From positions 40,868,001 through 40,932,000 of the forward strand of contig NW_027488365.1 in the NCBI RefSeq assembly GCF_051014445.1: 64,000 bases of DNA, in the 5' to 3' direction. The notes under the pieces were generated by a model. That model did no database searches. It was not told the origin of the DNA and worked only from the letters and a program-made list of their open reading frames with translations. Shown piece by piece: positions 10,010-21,604 of this stretch; position 1 is the first letter of the stretch, and every line of letters starts with the position of its first letter. The translations under genes were made by a program, and so were the position numbers. This stretch comes from Colletes latitarsis (lineage: Eukaryota > Arthropoda > Insecta > Hymenoptera > Colletidae).

Positions 10010-10396
10010 CAACTTGTAAGCTACTAGGCAAGCATTGAGCTGGTAAGAAAGCAGCTAGCTAGTAAGGAAGCAGTAATCTAGTAAGGAAACATTATGCTGG
10101 AAAGCAAGACGCAGGCTAGCAAGAAAGCAGCTAGTTATTGTGCAAGCAGTAAACTAGTAAGCAAGCAGTAAGCTAGTAAGCGAGCAGGAACCCAATAAGG
10201 AAGCAGTAAGCTAGCAAGAAACAAGTAAGCTAGTAAGCAAGCAGCAGGCTAGTGAAAAAGCAATTAACTTGTAAGAAAGCAGTATGCTAGTAAGGAAGCG
10301 GTACGCTAGTACGCAAGCAGTGAGCTAGTGAGCGAGCAGCAAGCCAGCAAGCAAGCTGCAAACGAGTAAGTTAGCAGTAAGCTTGTAAGCAAGCAG
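10010..10396. repeat. 19-bp satellite block 3
   Basis: Degenerate 19-bp units only. Bases 10385-10393 (gtaagcaag) are repeated at 10969-10977 after the next element and are its probable target-site duplication. Confidence 0.85.
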
Positions 10397-10968
10397 TTCC
10401 ACGCACCCGTTTGGTTGTCCAGGCGGCAGGGGAGGTGAACCCCTACGTGGCGCGTCCCCAGGGGGCGGATAGGGGTAGCCACTAGGATGGCATGCGGGGA
10501 TGGGGTCACTAACCTGAGGAGGCTGGTGGCCGCATCCTCGAATGCTTTGCGTGGGCGAATGTGTGTGTGAGTGGCCCGGGGCATGGGATATTTGCCGCGG
10601 GTGTTACCTAAGGCTGCAGGTTGGCCCGTTGGCTGCGGACGAGTCGAGCGGCCAACGTGGCCACCCAGTCGGCGGCTTAGTCCTATGTCACGGGGCCGTG
10701 GGCGATGGTGACCAGGCGCCTGCGGTTGAGTGGGAATGCGGTGGGAGGAGTGCCTCCCACCGGGAGGGGCCTGAAAAGGCACGACGCGGCGGGGGAATCT
10801 GTGATGTCTCACTAGAGTTCCCGGTCCCCCGCCAGGCGTCTGAGGATGGTCACCGTGGGGTTTTAGTCGGTAAGAGTCCGACACTACCCGCCAGCCCGCC
10901 CTTTGGTTGGGCCCGCGGATGTCCATGAGGATTTCCCCACGTACAAAAAAAAAAAAAAAAAAAAAAAA
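10397..10968 (+). mobile_element. Short 3' end of a distinct non-LTR element
   Basis: A 572-bp GC-rich insert with a poly(A) tail (about 10945-10968), flanked by gtaagcaag. It has no credible ORF. Its body differs from the other R1-like copies, but two short segments are shared with their 3'UTRs: GGTCACCGTGGGGTTTTAGT near 10850-10869 and GATTTCCCCACG just before the tail. It is probably the 5'-truncated end of a related family, or a non-autonomous element using the same machinery. Confidence 0.65.
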
Positions 10969-11258
10969 GTAAGCAAGTAATCTAGTAAGCAAGCAGTGAG
11001 CTCGTATCAAAGAAGTTGGCTAGTCAGAGGTTGGCAGCAAGGTAGTAAACAAGCAGTAAGCTAGTAAGCAAGCATTATGCTGGAAAGCAAGCAGCAGGCT
11101 AGCAGGAAAGCAGCTAGCTATTGTGCAAGCTGTAAACTAGTAAGCAAGCAGTAAGCTAGTAAGCGAGTTGGGAGATAGTAACAAAGCATTAATCTTGTAA
11201 GCAAGCAGTACGCTGTTGAGAAAGCAGATAGCTAGTAAGGAAGCAGTATGCTAGTAAG
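10969..11258. repeat. 19-bp satellite block 4
   Basis: Degenerate 19-bp units. Bases 11246-11258 (gtatgctagtaag) are the left 13-bp target-site duplication of the next insertion. Confidence 0.85.
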
Positions 11259-11955
11259 GGGCCGTGGCCTCCTTCTGCGAGAACGTAATGTTGCAGAAGG
11301 AGGCCGCGGGGAGGGAGCGCGAGCTTAAGCGGCGCGTTGAAGCTCGCGCTCGTGCGGTGGCCCGAGGTCGTCGCCCGGTCGCGAGGCGTCGCGGGCGGCC
11401 GCCTCGGCGTGGCGGATGACCTAGGCTGGGAGGGGGGTCCTGAGGGGACCCTCCTCCCGCCAGGCGGCGCCGGGTCGGACCGGTTGGGGGTAGGAGTGCC
11501 TCCCCCTACCGGTCCGACGCAAGGGGAGGCACCCTCGGCGGTCTGGTGCGGCCATGAACGCCCGGCCGCCGAGGGGTGGAAACGGGGTCGCGGGCGGTTG
11601 CGAGTTGGGGCTCGCAGCCGCCACTAAACGCGGCCCCGGGACGGATAGCGGCGGGATGGAGTGGCCCCGTCCCGCCGCTATGAGGCAGTGTATCTACTGG
11701 GGGGACCGATTGTCCCCCCGGGGGATGGGCGCGAAAGCGCGGGCACGGGGAGGATACCGGAAGAATGCTTCGAGCGATTCCCGGTATCCTCCCAAAGCGT
11801 GCCGAAGGGTCACCGTGGGGTTTTTAGTGGGTAGGTCCCGCGCCTGTCGTTGTACGGGCGCGGGGAATCCCACACACCCCTCCCACCTCTCCCCAAGGAG
11901 GTGGGAGGGAGTCTTTCGAAGATTTTCCCCACGACAAAAAAAAAAAAAAAAAAAA
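11259..11955 (+). mobile_element. R1-like 3' fragment (11.3 kb)
   Basis: A 697-bp, strongly 5'-truncated copy: the last 50-odd codons of ORF2, ending with an arginine-rich tail near 11419, then a complete 3'UTR and poly(A) at 11936-11955. It is flanked by a perfect 13-bp duplication, gtatgctagtaag, at 11246-11258 and 11956-11968, so it is a simple insertion in satellite. The sequence is close to copy 1, with a few substitutions. Confidence 0.88.
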
Positions 11956-13747
11956 GTATGCTAGTAAGCAAACACTAAGCTAGTAAGGAACAACTAAGCT
12001 AGCAAGCAAGCAGCAAGCTAGTTCGAAAGCAGTTAGCTAGTAAGCAAGCATTAAGCTTGTAAGTAAGCTGTGAGCTAGTAAGCAAACATTAAGCAAGAAA
12101 GCAAGCAGCAGGCTAGTAAGAAAGCAGTAAGCTAGTAACAAAGCAGTAAGTTAGTAACAATGCAGTAAGCTAGTAAGCTAGCTGTAAGCTAGTAAGCGAG
12201 CAGGTCGCTAGTAAAGAAGTAGTAAGCTAGTAAGCAAGTATTAAGTTAGTAATCAAGCAGTGAGCTTGTAAGCAAGCAGTAAGCTAGTAAGGAAGCAGCG
12301 AGCTTGTAAGCAAGTAGAAAGCTAGTGACCAGGCAGTAAGCATGGAAGCAAGCAGTAAGCTAGTAAGCATGCAGTGAGCTAGTAAGAATGCACTGTACTA
12401 GCAAGCAAGCAGTACGCTAGATGGCTAGCAGCAAGCTAGTAAGCAAGAAGTAAGCTAGAAAGCAAGCAGTGAGCTAGTAAGAGAGGAGGATGCTAGTATG
12501 GATGCAGTATACTAGTAAGGTAGCTGTAAGCTAGGGAGCAAGCAGCAAGGTAGCATGCAAGCAGTAAGCTACAAAGCAAGCAGCAGGCTAGTAAGCATGG
12601 TAGTAGGCGAGTAAGCTGGTAGTAAGCTAGTAAGCATGCAGTGAGATAGTAAGGAAGCAATTAGCTAGTCAGAAAGCAGTATGCTACTAAGCAAGCAGTA
12701 AACTTGTAAGTTAACATTGAGCTAATAAGCGAGGAGGAAGCTACTAGGGAAGAACTATGCTAGAAGGCAAGCAGTGAGCTAGGAAGCAAGCGGCAAGCTT
12801 GTCAGCAAGCAGGAAGCTAGTTAGGAAGCATTCGGCTGGTAAGAGAGTTGTAAGTTAGTAAGAAGGCGGTAAGTTAGGATGAAAGCAGGAATGTAGTAAG
12901 AAGGCAGTTAGGTAGTAACTGAGCAGTAAGTTAGTAAGAAAGCAGTTAGCAATTGTGCAAGCAGTAAACTACTAAGCAAGCAGTAAGCCTGCATTGAAAC
13001 AAGCAACAGTCCAGTAAGCATGCAGTAGGCGAGTATGCTAGCAATAAGCCAGTAAGCATGCAGTGAGCTAGTAAGCGAGGAGGAAGCTACTAAGGAAGCA
13101 GTATGCTAGTAAGCAAGCAGTATGCTTGTAAGCAACCAGTAACCTAGTAAGCACGCAGCAGGTTAGTCAGAGTGCGGTTTGCTAGTAGGAAAGCAGGATA
13201 CAAGTAAGCAAGAAGTAATCTAGAATTCAAGCAACAAGCTAGTAAGCATGCTGTAAGCTATTAAGGAAGCGGTATGCCATTAAGCTAGCTGTGACCTAGT
13301 GAGCTAGGAGGAAGCTAGTAAGCAAGCAGTATTCAGGTAAGCTAGCAGTAGGCTGGTAAGCAAGCAGTGTGCTAGTAAGCATGCAGTGAGCTAGTAAGCG
13401 AGCAGGAAGCAAGTAAGGGAGCGATATGCTGTGACCTGGTGAGGGTGAAGAAATCTAGTAAGCAACCAGTAATCCTGTAAGCAAGCAGTAAGCTTTTAAG
13501 CAATCAGTGGGCTTGTGAGCGAGCAGGGATCTGGTAACAATGCAGTAAACCAGTAAGCAAGTAGTATGCTGGTAAGTAGGCAGTTACCTAGTAAGCCAGT
13601 ACTGAGCCTGTAAGCCAGCAGTAAGCTAGTACGCAAGCAGAAAGCAAGTAAAGAAGCAGTAAGCTAGAAAGAAAGCAGGGGTCTAGTGAGCAAGCAGTAG
13701 GCGAGTAAGCTAGCATTATGCTAGTAAGCCAGCAGTATAATAGTATG
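11956..13747. repeat. 19-bp satellite block 5
   Basis: Degenerate 19-bp units. The first 359 bases (11956-12314) recur without difference by eye at 18648-19006. Bases 13743-13747 (gtatg) are the left duplication of solo LTR A1. Confidence 0.88.
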
Positions 13748-15636
13748 TGTTTAAATATCGCATGAGTCCGAGACGCAGAAACTCGGCCGCGATGCCCGTA
13801 TCTATATTGAATTCGCGTAATTCTAGATGGTTGTGCTGACATGGAAATTTTCCATCGTTCAGATTGGTATACCGCGGCTATTTACGTGTTTTTTCAGGCT
13901 AGCTTCACTGAAATTCTCGAGTTTTGGAGCAAATTCTAGGAATGTGTTGTTAGCGCTGAGAAAGAGAGAGAAAAGAGATCTATCGGAAAAAGATCGATAG
14001 ACGAAACGCGGCAGCGCCGCGCCGTGGCCACGCGGCGCGTAGCAGCCCGGGCCCAGCAACGCGAGGCGTAGCTACCCGGTTCTGCGCTTGCGCGACGGAG
14101 CCGGCCGCGGCCGTCGCTGCTTGCAGATCGTCACGGTTCATTCTTGAGCCGTCGGCGATCGAGAGCGGACCTTGTGACGGTCGCGTTCCCATTTTCCCTA
14201 CGAGCTCCGAAGAGGATGAGTCGATCTCGCTCCTCGTAATAGAATCAGTTTGCGGACAAATAGTTTATTGGAAAATCTCGTCATAGCGACTTGAGATTTT
14301 CCCCAGAAAAAGGACAATCTGCCTGACGTTGCAGCGATCGCAAGGCACGCCGAGTGTGAAGCGATCGTAGACGCAGGATTGTGACTGAACGTTGCAGTTC
14401 GTGGATGCGACTGCGACGTTGGAGATTCGGTGTGGAGCGCCTTGAGTCTTCTTCCAATTATCCGGTTAGAGCTACTGGAAGGCTGATACCGACGTACAGG
14501 TATCACCTAGTGGTAGTTCACCGTTCGTAGAGGTCATACGAAACCCACTGGAACCACCCGTCCTGTGTACCAGTGAGAGTACACCGACCGGTGGGGTGGA
14601 AAGTTTCACCGACCAAGATTAGAGCTATACGGCGTAGGAGCAACCGGAAGATAGATATTCAGAAAGAATATCACTTTGTCGTGCTCTCCGTGCATCGGGC
14701 GTCAGAGAACCCGCTCCAATATACCGTCGTGAGGGGACAATAAGTAGGGCCTAAGCGTACGGTGGAGCAAAGGGTTCGAAGAGCCTTCCTTCCATCGCTA
14801 CACCCACTACCAGCTGTGAATCGACCACACTGGGCTGTGAACGTAGGGTGGTTGGAATTGCAGGGGATTGAGTCCTGAACCGGTGAGTCGCAGGCCAGTT
14901 GCTCGGAACACAGGAGCCTCCGTCGAGGTAGCCACGGCTGGCTGCCGGGCGTTCCTTTGATGAAGGAATCGCCGGCTTGGCAACCACGTGTGCATACCGC
15001 AGGTCGCTCCTGAGGAGCAGCTGACGAGGGAGCCGAACTAGGACAAGACGTCCTCTTGCGTGGGTGGTGTAGAAACGCCACCCGCACGGGGAGCGTGCTC
15101 GCGGGATATAGCTTCTTGGAGCCTTACAACCTCCATTTGGTTTCCCGTCAGTGGCATTGCAAAGAGAACCCGGTAGAACGAAGAAAAGCTCGTCTACCCG
15201 GTTGTGCGCGTCGGTGAGATCGTAGAAAGAGAATCTCATGGACCAGAAAGAGAAGAATATACAGTCCACTAGCTAGAGCGCTAGATAGCCAGCCAGCTCT
15301 CCCCTCCAAGCACACCAGACTGTCGCTGGAGCGCGGGAAACAGCTGACGAGCGCGCGATTGTGGACTTGTCCGCAAATGTATTTATTAGACGGATTCTTT
15401 TGTGTCAGAAAGCCTCCGCAGTAGAAAATTAAATAGGAGACAAAGAAAGAGGAGACGGGGCCAAAAAAGCGAGCCACCCTCCAATCATTCTTTAGTTTCT
15501 AGTTTTTGTTCTAATTTTGTAAAAAGTTCATTTATAATTTTGTAAAATAAAAACTTTATTGAAAAACTTGTAACAATTTCTCTCCCTGTCTGTTTCCTCA
15601 TCCGGACCCACGTTAAAGTCCCTTAGTACTTTAACA
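13748..15636 (+). mobile_element. Solo LTR A1 (about 1.9 kb)
   Basis: Begins TGTTTAAATATCGC and ends TACTTTAACA, with 5-bp duplications gtatg at 13743-13747 and 15637-15641. TG...CA ends, a 5-bp duplication and no internal coding region indicate a solo LTR left by LTR-LTR recombination. The strand is set by an A/T-rich stretch with AATAAA near 15545, taken as the polyadenylation signal near the LTR 3' end, and by the same layout in the related B family. Open frames inside it are not gene-like. The parent element is not in the window; gypsy or BEL are both possible. Confidence 0.7.
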
Positions 15637-17466
15637 GTATGCAAGCAGTGTGCTGGTAAGCGAGCAGGAATCTAGTGGGGAAGCAGCATGCTAGTAAGCA
15701 AGCAGTAAGATAGAAAGCAAGGAGTAAGCCTGAAAGCAAGCTGTAAGCGAATAAGCTAGCAGCAAGCTAGTAAGAAAGTAGTAGGCTAGTGAGCAAGCAG
15801 CAGGCTAGTAAGCAAGCCACTGAGCAAGCAGGGAGCATATAAGCATGCAATAATCTAGTACGCAAGCAGTGAACTAGTAAGCTAGTAGTAAATTAGTCAG
15901 CAAGCAGTAAGGTAGTAAGCAACCAGTAGGCTAGTAAGATTGTTGTAAGGTATTATGCGACCAGTAAGCTAGTAAGCAACCAGTAAGCTAGCAAGCAAGC
16001 ACTAAGCTAGTAAGGAAGCAGCAAGCTAGTAAGCAAGAAGTGAGCTAGTAAGCGATCAGGAAGCTAGTAAAGAAGCGGTATGGTTTTAAGCACGCAGCAA
16101 GCTAGTAGGCAAGCAATAAGCTAGAAAGCAAGGAGCAGACTTGTAAGAAAGCTGTTATCGAGTAAGCAAGCAGTAAGCTAGTAAGGAAGCACTAACCAAG
16201 AAAGCAAGCAGCAGGATAGTAAGCAACCAGTAAGGCAGTAAGCGATGAGGAAGCTAGTAAGAAAGCAGCATGATAGTAAGCTAGCAGTAAGCTAGTAACC
16301 AAAAAGTAAGTTAGCATGCAAGCAGTAAGCTGGTATGAAAGCACTTATCTAGTAAGCAAGTTGCAATCTAGTAAACAAGCAATGAACTAGTAAGCGAGCA
16401 GGAAGCTAGTAAGAAAGCTGTATGTTAGTAACAAAGCAATAAGCTAGTAAGCAAGCAGTAAGCTGGAATGAAAGCTGTTAGCTTGTGAGCAAGCAGTAAG
16501 CTAGTAACAAAGCAGTATGCTAGTATGCAAGTAGTAAGGAAGTAAGCATCCAGTAAGCTAGTAAGCAAGCAGCAGGCTAATAAGAAAGCAGTTTGCTAGT
16601 ATGAAAGCAGTGTGCTAGTAAGAAAGCAGTAAGGTAGTAAGCAACCAGTAAGCTAGTAAAAAAGCAGTTGTCTAGTGAGCAAACAGCAAGCTAGTAAGCA
16701 AGCAGAAAGCTTGTAAGCATGTAGTGAACTAGTAAGCAAGCAGAATACATGTACGAAAGCAGTTGGCTAGTGAGCAAACAGGAAGCTTGTAGGCAAGTAG
16801 CGAGCTATTAAGCCAGGAGGAAGCTAGTGAGAAAGCAGTTAGCTAGTAAGCAAGCAGTAAGCTAGTAAGCAAGCAGTAAGCTAGCAAGCAACCAGTAAGA
16901 TAGTAAGCAAGCAATCAGCTGTTAAGCAAGCAGTTAGTTACTAAGTAGGCAGGAAGCTAGTAAGCATGCAGTAAGCTAGAAAGGAAGCAGTTGGCTAGTG
17001 AGCAAACAGCAAGCTAGTAAGCTAGCTGTAAGCCAGTAAGCATGTAGTGAGCTAGTAAGCAAGCGGAATATTAGTAAGGAAGCAGTTGGCTAGTGAGCAA
17101 ACACCAAGCTAGTAAGCAAGCAGTTAGCTATTAAGCAAGCAGTATGCCAGCAAGCAAGCAGTAAGCTGGTAAGCATGCAGTAAGCTACTATGCAAGCAGT
17201 AAGCTGGAAAGCAACCAGTAGGATAGTAAGCAAGGAATAAGCTGGTAAGCAAGCAGTTAGTTAGTAAGCAGGTAGTAAGCTAGGAAGCGGGCAGTAAGCT
17301 ATCATGCAAGCAGTGTGCTAGTAAGCGAGGTGGAAGCTAGTAAGCATGCTGTAAGCGAGTAACCTAGCAGTAAGCTTGTACGCGAGGAGGAAGCTAGTAA
17401 GGAAGCAGCATGCCAGTTAGCAACCAAAAAGCTAGCAATCGAGCAGTGAGCAAGTATGCCACGAAG
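15637..17466. repeat. 19-bp satellite block 6
   Basis: Degenerate 19-bp units, nothing else seen. Its right end (gtatgccacgaag before the next element) resembles, but does not match, the gtatgctagtaag that follows that element. Confidence 0.88.
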
Positions 17467-18111
17467 ACGGTTCTAGCGGGGATGCCGCCCATGGACCTGC
17501 TCGCGCGGTCGCACGCGGTGATGTACCGGCACCGCGTCGACCGTCGCGCGGGGGTGGGGGCGGTCCCGGGCGGGCAGGAACCTGCTTGGGGCGATTTGAA
17601 GCGCCAGGCCCGGCAGTCCGTGTTGCTCGCGTGGCAGGAGCGGCTGGCTCTGCCAACCGCGGGGCACCGGACTGTCGGGGCTGTTCGGCCACTCCTGAAG
17701 GAGTGGCTGGACAGAGGCCATGGCAGCCTCACCTACCGGCTGGCACAGGTGTTTTCCGGGCATGGCAGCTTCGGAAGATACCTGTGCCGGATAGGGAAGG
17801 AGCCGACGGCGCGTTGCTGCCACTGCGACGCTGAGCAGGACACGGCGGATCATACCCTGGAGGTATGCCCCGCCTGGGAGGGGGAGCGCCGTGTCCTGGT
17901 CGGCGTCGTCGGGCGGGATGTCTCGCTGCCGGGCGTGGTGCGCGCCATGCTCGGCAGCGAGGAGAAGTGGAGGGCCGTGGCCTCCTTCTGCGAGAACGTA
18001 ATGTTGCAGAAGGAGGCCGCGGGGAGGGAGCGCGAGCTTCAGCGTGCGGTGGCCCGAGGTCGTCGCCCGGTCGCGAGGCGTCGCGGGCGGCCGCCTCGGC
18101 GTGGCGGTTGA
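17467..18111 (+). pseudogene. ORF2 C-terminal fragment
   Basis: Open to the usual ORF2 stop at 18109-18111. It covers the region after the RT and the C-terminal knuckle CCHCDAEQDTADHTLEVC. Relative to copy 1 there is an in-frame loss of seven residues (21 bp) near 18043, within the arginine-rich tail. With no endonuclease or RT it cannot work by itself. Confidence 0.8.
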
Positions 18112-18647
18112 CCTAGGCTGGGAGGGGGGTCCTGAGGGGACCCTCCTCCCGCCAGGCGGCGCCGGGTCGGACCGGTTGGGGGTAGGAGTGCCTCCCCCTA
18201 CCGGTCCGATGCAAGGGGAGGCACCCTCGGCGGTCTGGTGCGGCCATGAACGCCCGGCCGCCGAGGGGTGGAAACGGGGTCGCGGGCGGTTGCGAGTTGG
18301 GGCTCGCAGCCGCCACTAAACGCGGCCCCGGGACGGATAGCGGCGGGATGGAGTGGCCCCGTCCCGCCGCTATGAGGCAGTGTGTCTACTGGGGGGACCG
18401 ATTGTCCCCCCGGGGGATGGGCGCGAAAGCGCGGGCACGGGGAGGATACCGGTAGAATGCTTCGAGCGATTCCCGGTATCCTCCCAAAGCGTGCCGAAGG
18501 GTCACCGTGGGGTTTTTAGTGGGTAGGTCCCGCGCCTGTCGTTGTACGGGCGCGGGGAATCCCACACACCCCTCCCACCTCTCCCCAAGGAGGTGGGTGG
18601 GAGTCTTTCGAAGATTTTCCCCACGACAAAAAAAAAAAAAAAAAAAA
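17467..18647 (+). mobile_element. R1-like 3' fragment (17.5 kb), probable recombinant
   Basis: A 5'-truncated copy beginning in the C-terminal third of ORF2, with a complete 3'UTR and poly(A) to 18647. Its right flank (18648-19006) is the same 359-bp satellite that follows the 11.3-kb copy, although the two copies have different 5' truncation points. It lacks a clean target-site duplication. Both facts suggest its 3' part and flank came from the other locus by exchange. Confidence 0.82.
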
Positions 18648-19811
18648 GTATGCTAGTAAGCAAACACTAAGCTAGTAAGGAACAACTAAGCTAGCAAGCA
18701 AGCAGCAAGCTAGTTCGAAAGCAGTTAGCTAGTAAGCAAGCATTAAGCTTGTAAGTAAGCTGTGAGCTAGTAAGCAAACATTAAGCAAGAAAGCAAGCAG
18801 CAGGCTAGTAAGAAAGCAGTAAGCTAGTAACAAAGCAGTAAGTTAGTAACAATGCAGTAAGCTAGTAAGCTAGCTGTAAGCTAGTAAGCGAGCAGGTCGC
18901 TAGTAAAGAAGTAGTAAGCTAGTAAGCAAGTATTAAGTTAGTAATCAAGCAGTGAGCTTGTAAGCAAGCAGTAAGCTAGTAAGGAAGCAGCGAGCTTGTA
19001 AGCAAGCAGTAAGTTAGTCAGCAGGCAGTGTGCTAGTAAGCGAACTGGAAGCTACTAAGTCTAGCAGAATGCTAGTAAGCAAGCAGTACGCTAGTAAGCA
19101 ACAAGCAAGCTAGTTAGCAAGCAGCAAGCTAGTAAGCATGCTGTAAGCTGGTGAGTAAGCAGTATGCTAGTTAGCAAGCAGTATGCTAGAGAGCAAGCAG
19201 TATGCTAGAAAGCAATCAGCAAGCTAGTAAGCAACCAGTAGGCTAATAAGCATGCAGTAAGCTGGCATGAAAGCAATTAGCATGTAAGCAAGCAGTAACC
19301 TAGGATGCAAGCAGTGAGCTAGTAAGCGAGGAGGATGCTAGTAAGCAAGCAGTAAGCTTGTAAGCAAGCTGAAATCTTGTAAGCAAGCAGTGAACTAGTA
19401 AGCGAGCTTTAAGATAGTGAGCGAGCAGGAAGCTAGTAAGGAAGCAGTATGCTTGAAAGCACCCAGCGGTCTAGTAAGCAAGCAGTGAGTTAGTAAGCGA
19501 GGAGGAAGCTAGAATGCAAGTAGTAAGCTAGAATGCAAGAAGCAAGCTAGTGAGCAAGCAGTAAGCTAGTAAGCGTGCAGGGACCTAGTAAGCAAGCAAT
19601 AAGCATATAAGCAAGCAGTAAGCTGGTGAGCAAGCAGTAAGCTTGTAAGAAAGCAGTTAGCTAGTAAGCAAGCTGTTGGCTAGTAAGCAAACGGTAAGCT
19701 TGTATGAAAGCAGTTATCTAGTAAGCAAGCAATACGCATGTAAGTAAGCAGTAAGCTGGTAAGCAAGCAGTGAGCTAGTATGCGGGCAGGCAGTTATTAA
19801 AGAAGCATTAT
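18648..19811. repeat. 19-bp satellite block 7
   Basis: Degenerate 19-bp units; the first 359 bases duplicate 11956-12314. After 19006 the two arrays diverge at once. Confidence 0.88.
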
Positions 19812-21393
19812 TGTTTAAATATCGCGTTAATTGACGGATTTGAGAACCGTTTAGGGAAATATTCATTTTAACGTGAATTATAACTGAGAACCATAACTTC
19901 CTCGTACGGTATTGTTTTCGTGTACGCGACATTCCAGAGACTCTCTGATGCGTAGATCGGAACACGGAACGATATAGGATAGAAATACCATACGCGAGTG
20001 TTGGTTGCTCTCAGTCACGTGATCGACTCAATACATTTACTTGGGATCGATCGTCGAAGATCCATAAACAGAGAGGGTAGAGGAATATTGAAATTAAGAA
20101 GAGATAGACATTGAAGAGCAGGGATAGCGCCGCGAGGTGGTGATTACCCCTCTCGTGGCCGCGACTGCGGATGTCTGTTCGCTTCTTAGATTCGAGACTC
20201 GATAGCGGGTCCTCGCAGCGAGCTGATCGACAAACGATTCCGCTCAGCGACGAAACCAAATCTCCGAATATAGGTTCTGAGCACACTCGAACCTTTCGTT
20301 GTGAATATTAAATTGTTGCTCAGAATAAACTAAATCGGTGCGGCATTTTATCTGCCCCGATTATTAACTGTACAATCTCGCCGAATAGCACGTGACGCTC
20401 GAGTTACGTGGTCGCGTGAGGGAATTGATAAACTTCGGTTCCCGCTTGGCGAGATTATTAACAAAATTTAAAAGACTGTGGGTTTTCGTCCAACTTTCAT
20501 GTGACGTTTGTGCTACGCGCTCATGAAAGGGGAATCGAGATAAGAATCGTTTCCCGTGTGTCGAAACTCCAGTCTCAGCAAGGGCTACGGCCCGATCAGT
20601 ACTGACGACTCCACGGACTGCTGCATTTGACGCGGTCGTGCGAGGCTGGCATTATCACGGACTGCTGTATTTGACGCGGTCGTGAGGCTGACTTTCCAAC
20701 GTCTCGCTGCAACCAGCGGTCGTCGGAAGTCCAGTTTCGGCCAGTGGCTACGGCCAACTCAATACTGATTTCTCCACGGACTGCTGTATTTGACGCGGTC
20801 GAGTGAGGTTGATTATCTTCACGTGACGCTTGAGTTTCGCGGTCGTGTAAGAATTTGTCGTACGGACTGCTGCATTTGACGCGGTCGTGCGACAAGTTGA
20901 ATTGTCCGGACGGTTTTGTATATCACCCCTAGGGTGGTATCTGACCGATACCCTATGTGCTAAGACATTCCGGACTTCTTAGTTCTCAACCTGCTCGAGC
21001 AACGCTCCTTGACCGCCAGTGAGTACGTATCCTGTGCGTAGAGCAACGCATAATGAGCACCGTGGTGTATGCTCCTTTAAACGTAAGACGCTACGTGCGC
21101 CGTTAAGGGCTACATCACACCGCGTCTTGTACGCAGGGAACGGTGAGAAACTGCGGTTTGGTCAGCATTTGGAGCTTTACGATCTCCACCTGTTGTCATT
21201 TCCTGCGGCATTCAAACATCGCTAAAAAGCGGAGAATTGAGAAATTAGATCTCTTCTTCCTCACAGCGATCGAACGGTTCTCGATTTGTGAGAACGTTCA
21301 TATATACAGTCCACTTACACATATCTCAGTTCGTCGAGACATGTCTGTAATCTCCGCTCTTGAGTGCGAACGGCACAGACAGGAGCATGCGAG
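19812..21393 (+). mobile_element. Solo LTR B1, 3'-truncated
   Basis: Begins TGTTTAAATATCGCG and matches the reverse complement of B2 (59756-61676) until about 21393, then drops directly into satellite. About 310 bp at its 3' end, including the A/T-rich poly(A)-signal region, is missing, so there is no right target-site duplication. It shares the terminal sequence and the ATACAGTCCACT segment (about 21302) with family A, which makes the two families relatives. Confidence 0.7.
20390..20900. repeat. Dispersed 30-35-bp subrepeats inside LTR B1
   Basis: At least six related copies of CACGGACTGCTGCATTTGAC followed by GCGGTCGTGYGA, or the variant CACGTGACGCTTGAGTTTCG followed by GGTCGTGT, occur at irregular spacing. 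The ends of each unit (CACG... and ...CGTG) are complementary, so each can form an imperfect hairpin. The same set is present in B2 at about 60590-61100. Confidence 0.6.
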
Positions 21394-21604
21394 CCGCAAG
21401 CTAGTATACAAGCAGAATGCTGGAAAGCATGCAGCAGCCTAACAAGAAAGCAGTTAGCTATTGCACAAGAAGTACGCTAGTAAGCAAGCAGTAAGCTACT
21501 AAGCAAGCAGTGAGCTAGTAAGCAAGCAGCAAGCTTGTTAGCGAGCAGCAAGCTAGCAAGGAAGCTGTAAGCTAGTAAGCACGCAGTAGGCTAGTAACCA
21601 AGCT
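21394..21604. repeat. 19-bp satellite block 8
   Basis: A short run of degenerate 19-bp units between the truncated LTR and a decayed R1-like copy. Confidence 0.8.

Noticed and set aside
14198..15477. Open frames of 100-170 codons in solo LTRs A1, B1 and B2
   Set aside because: They lie inside LTRs, are not conserved in frame between copies, and show no known domain.
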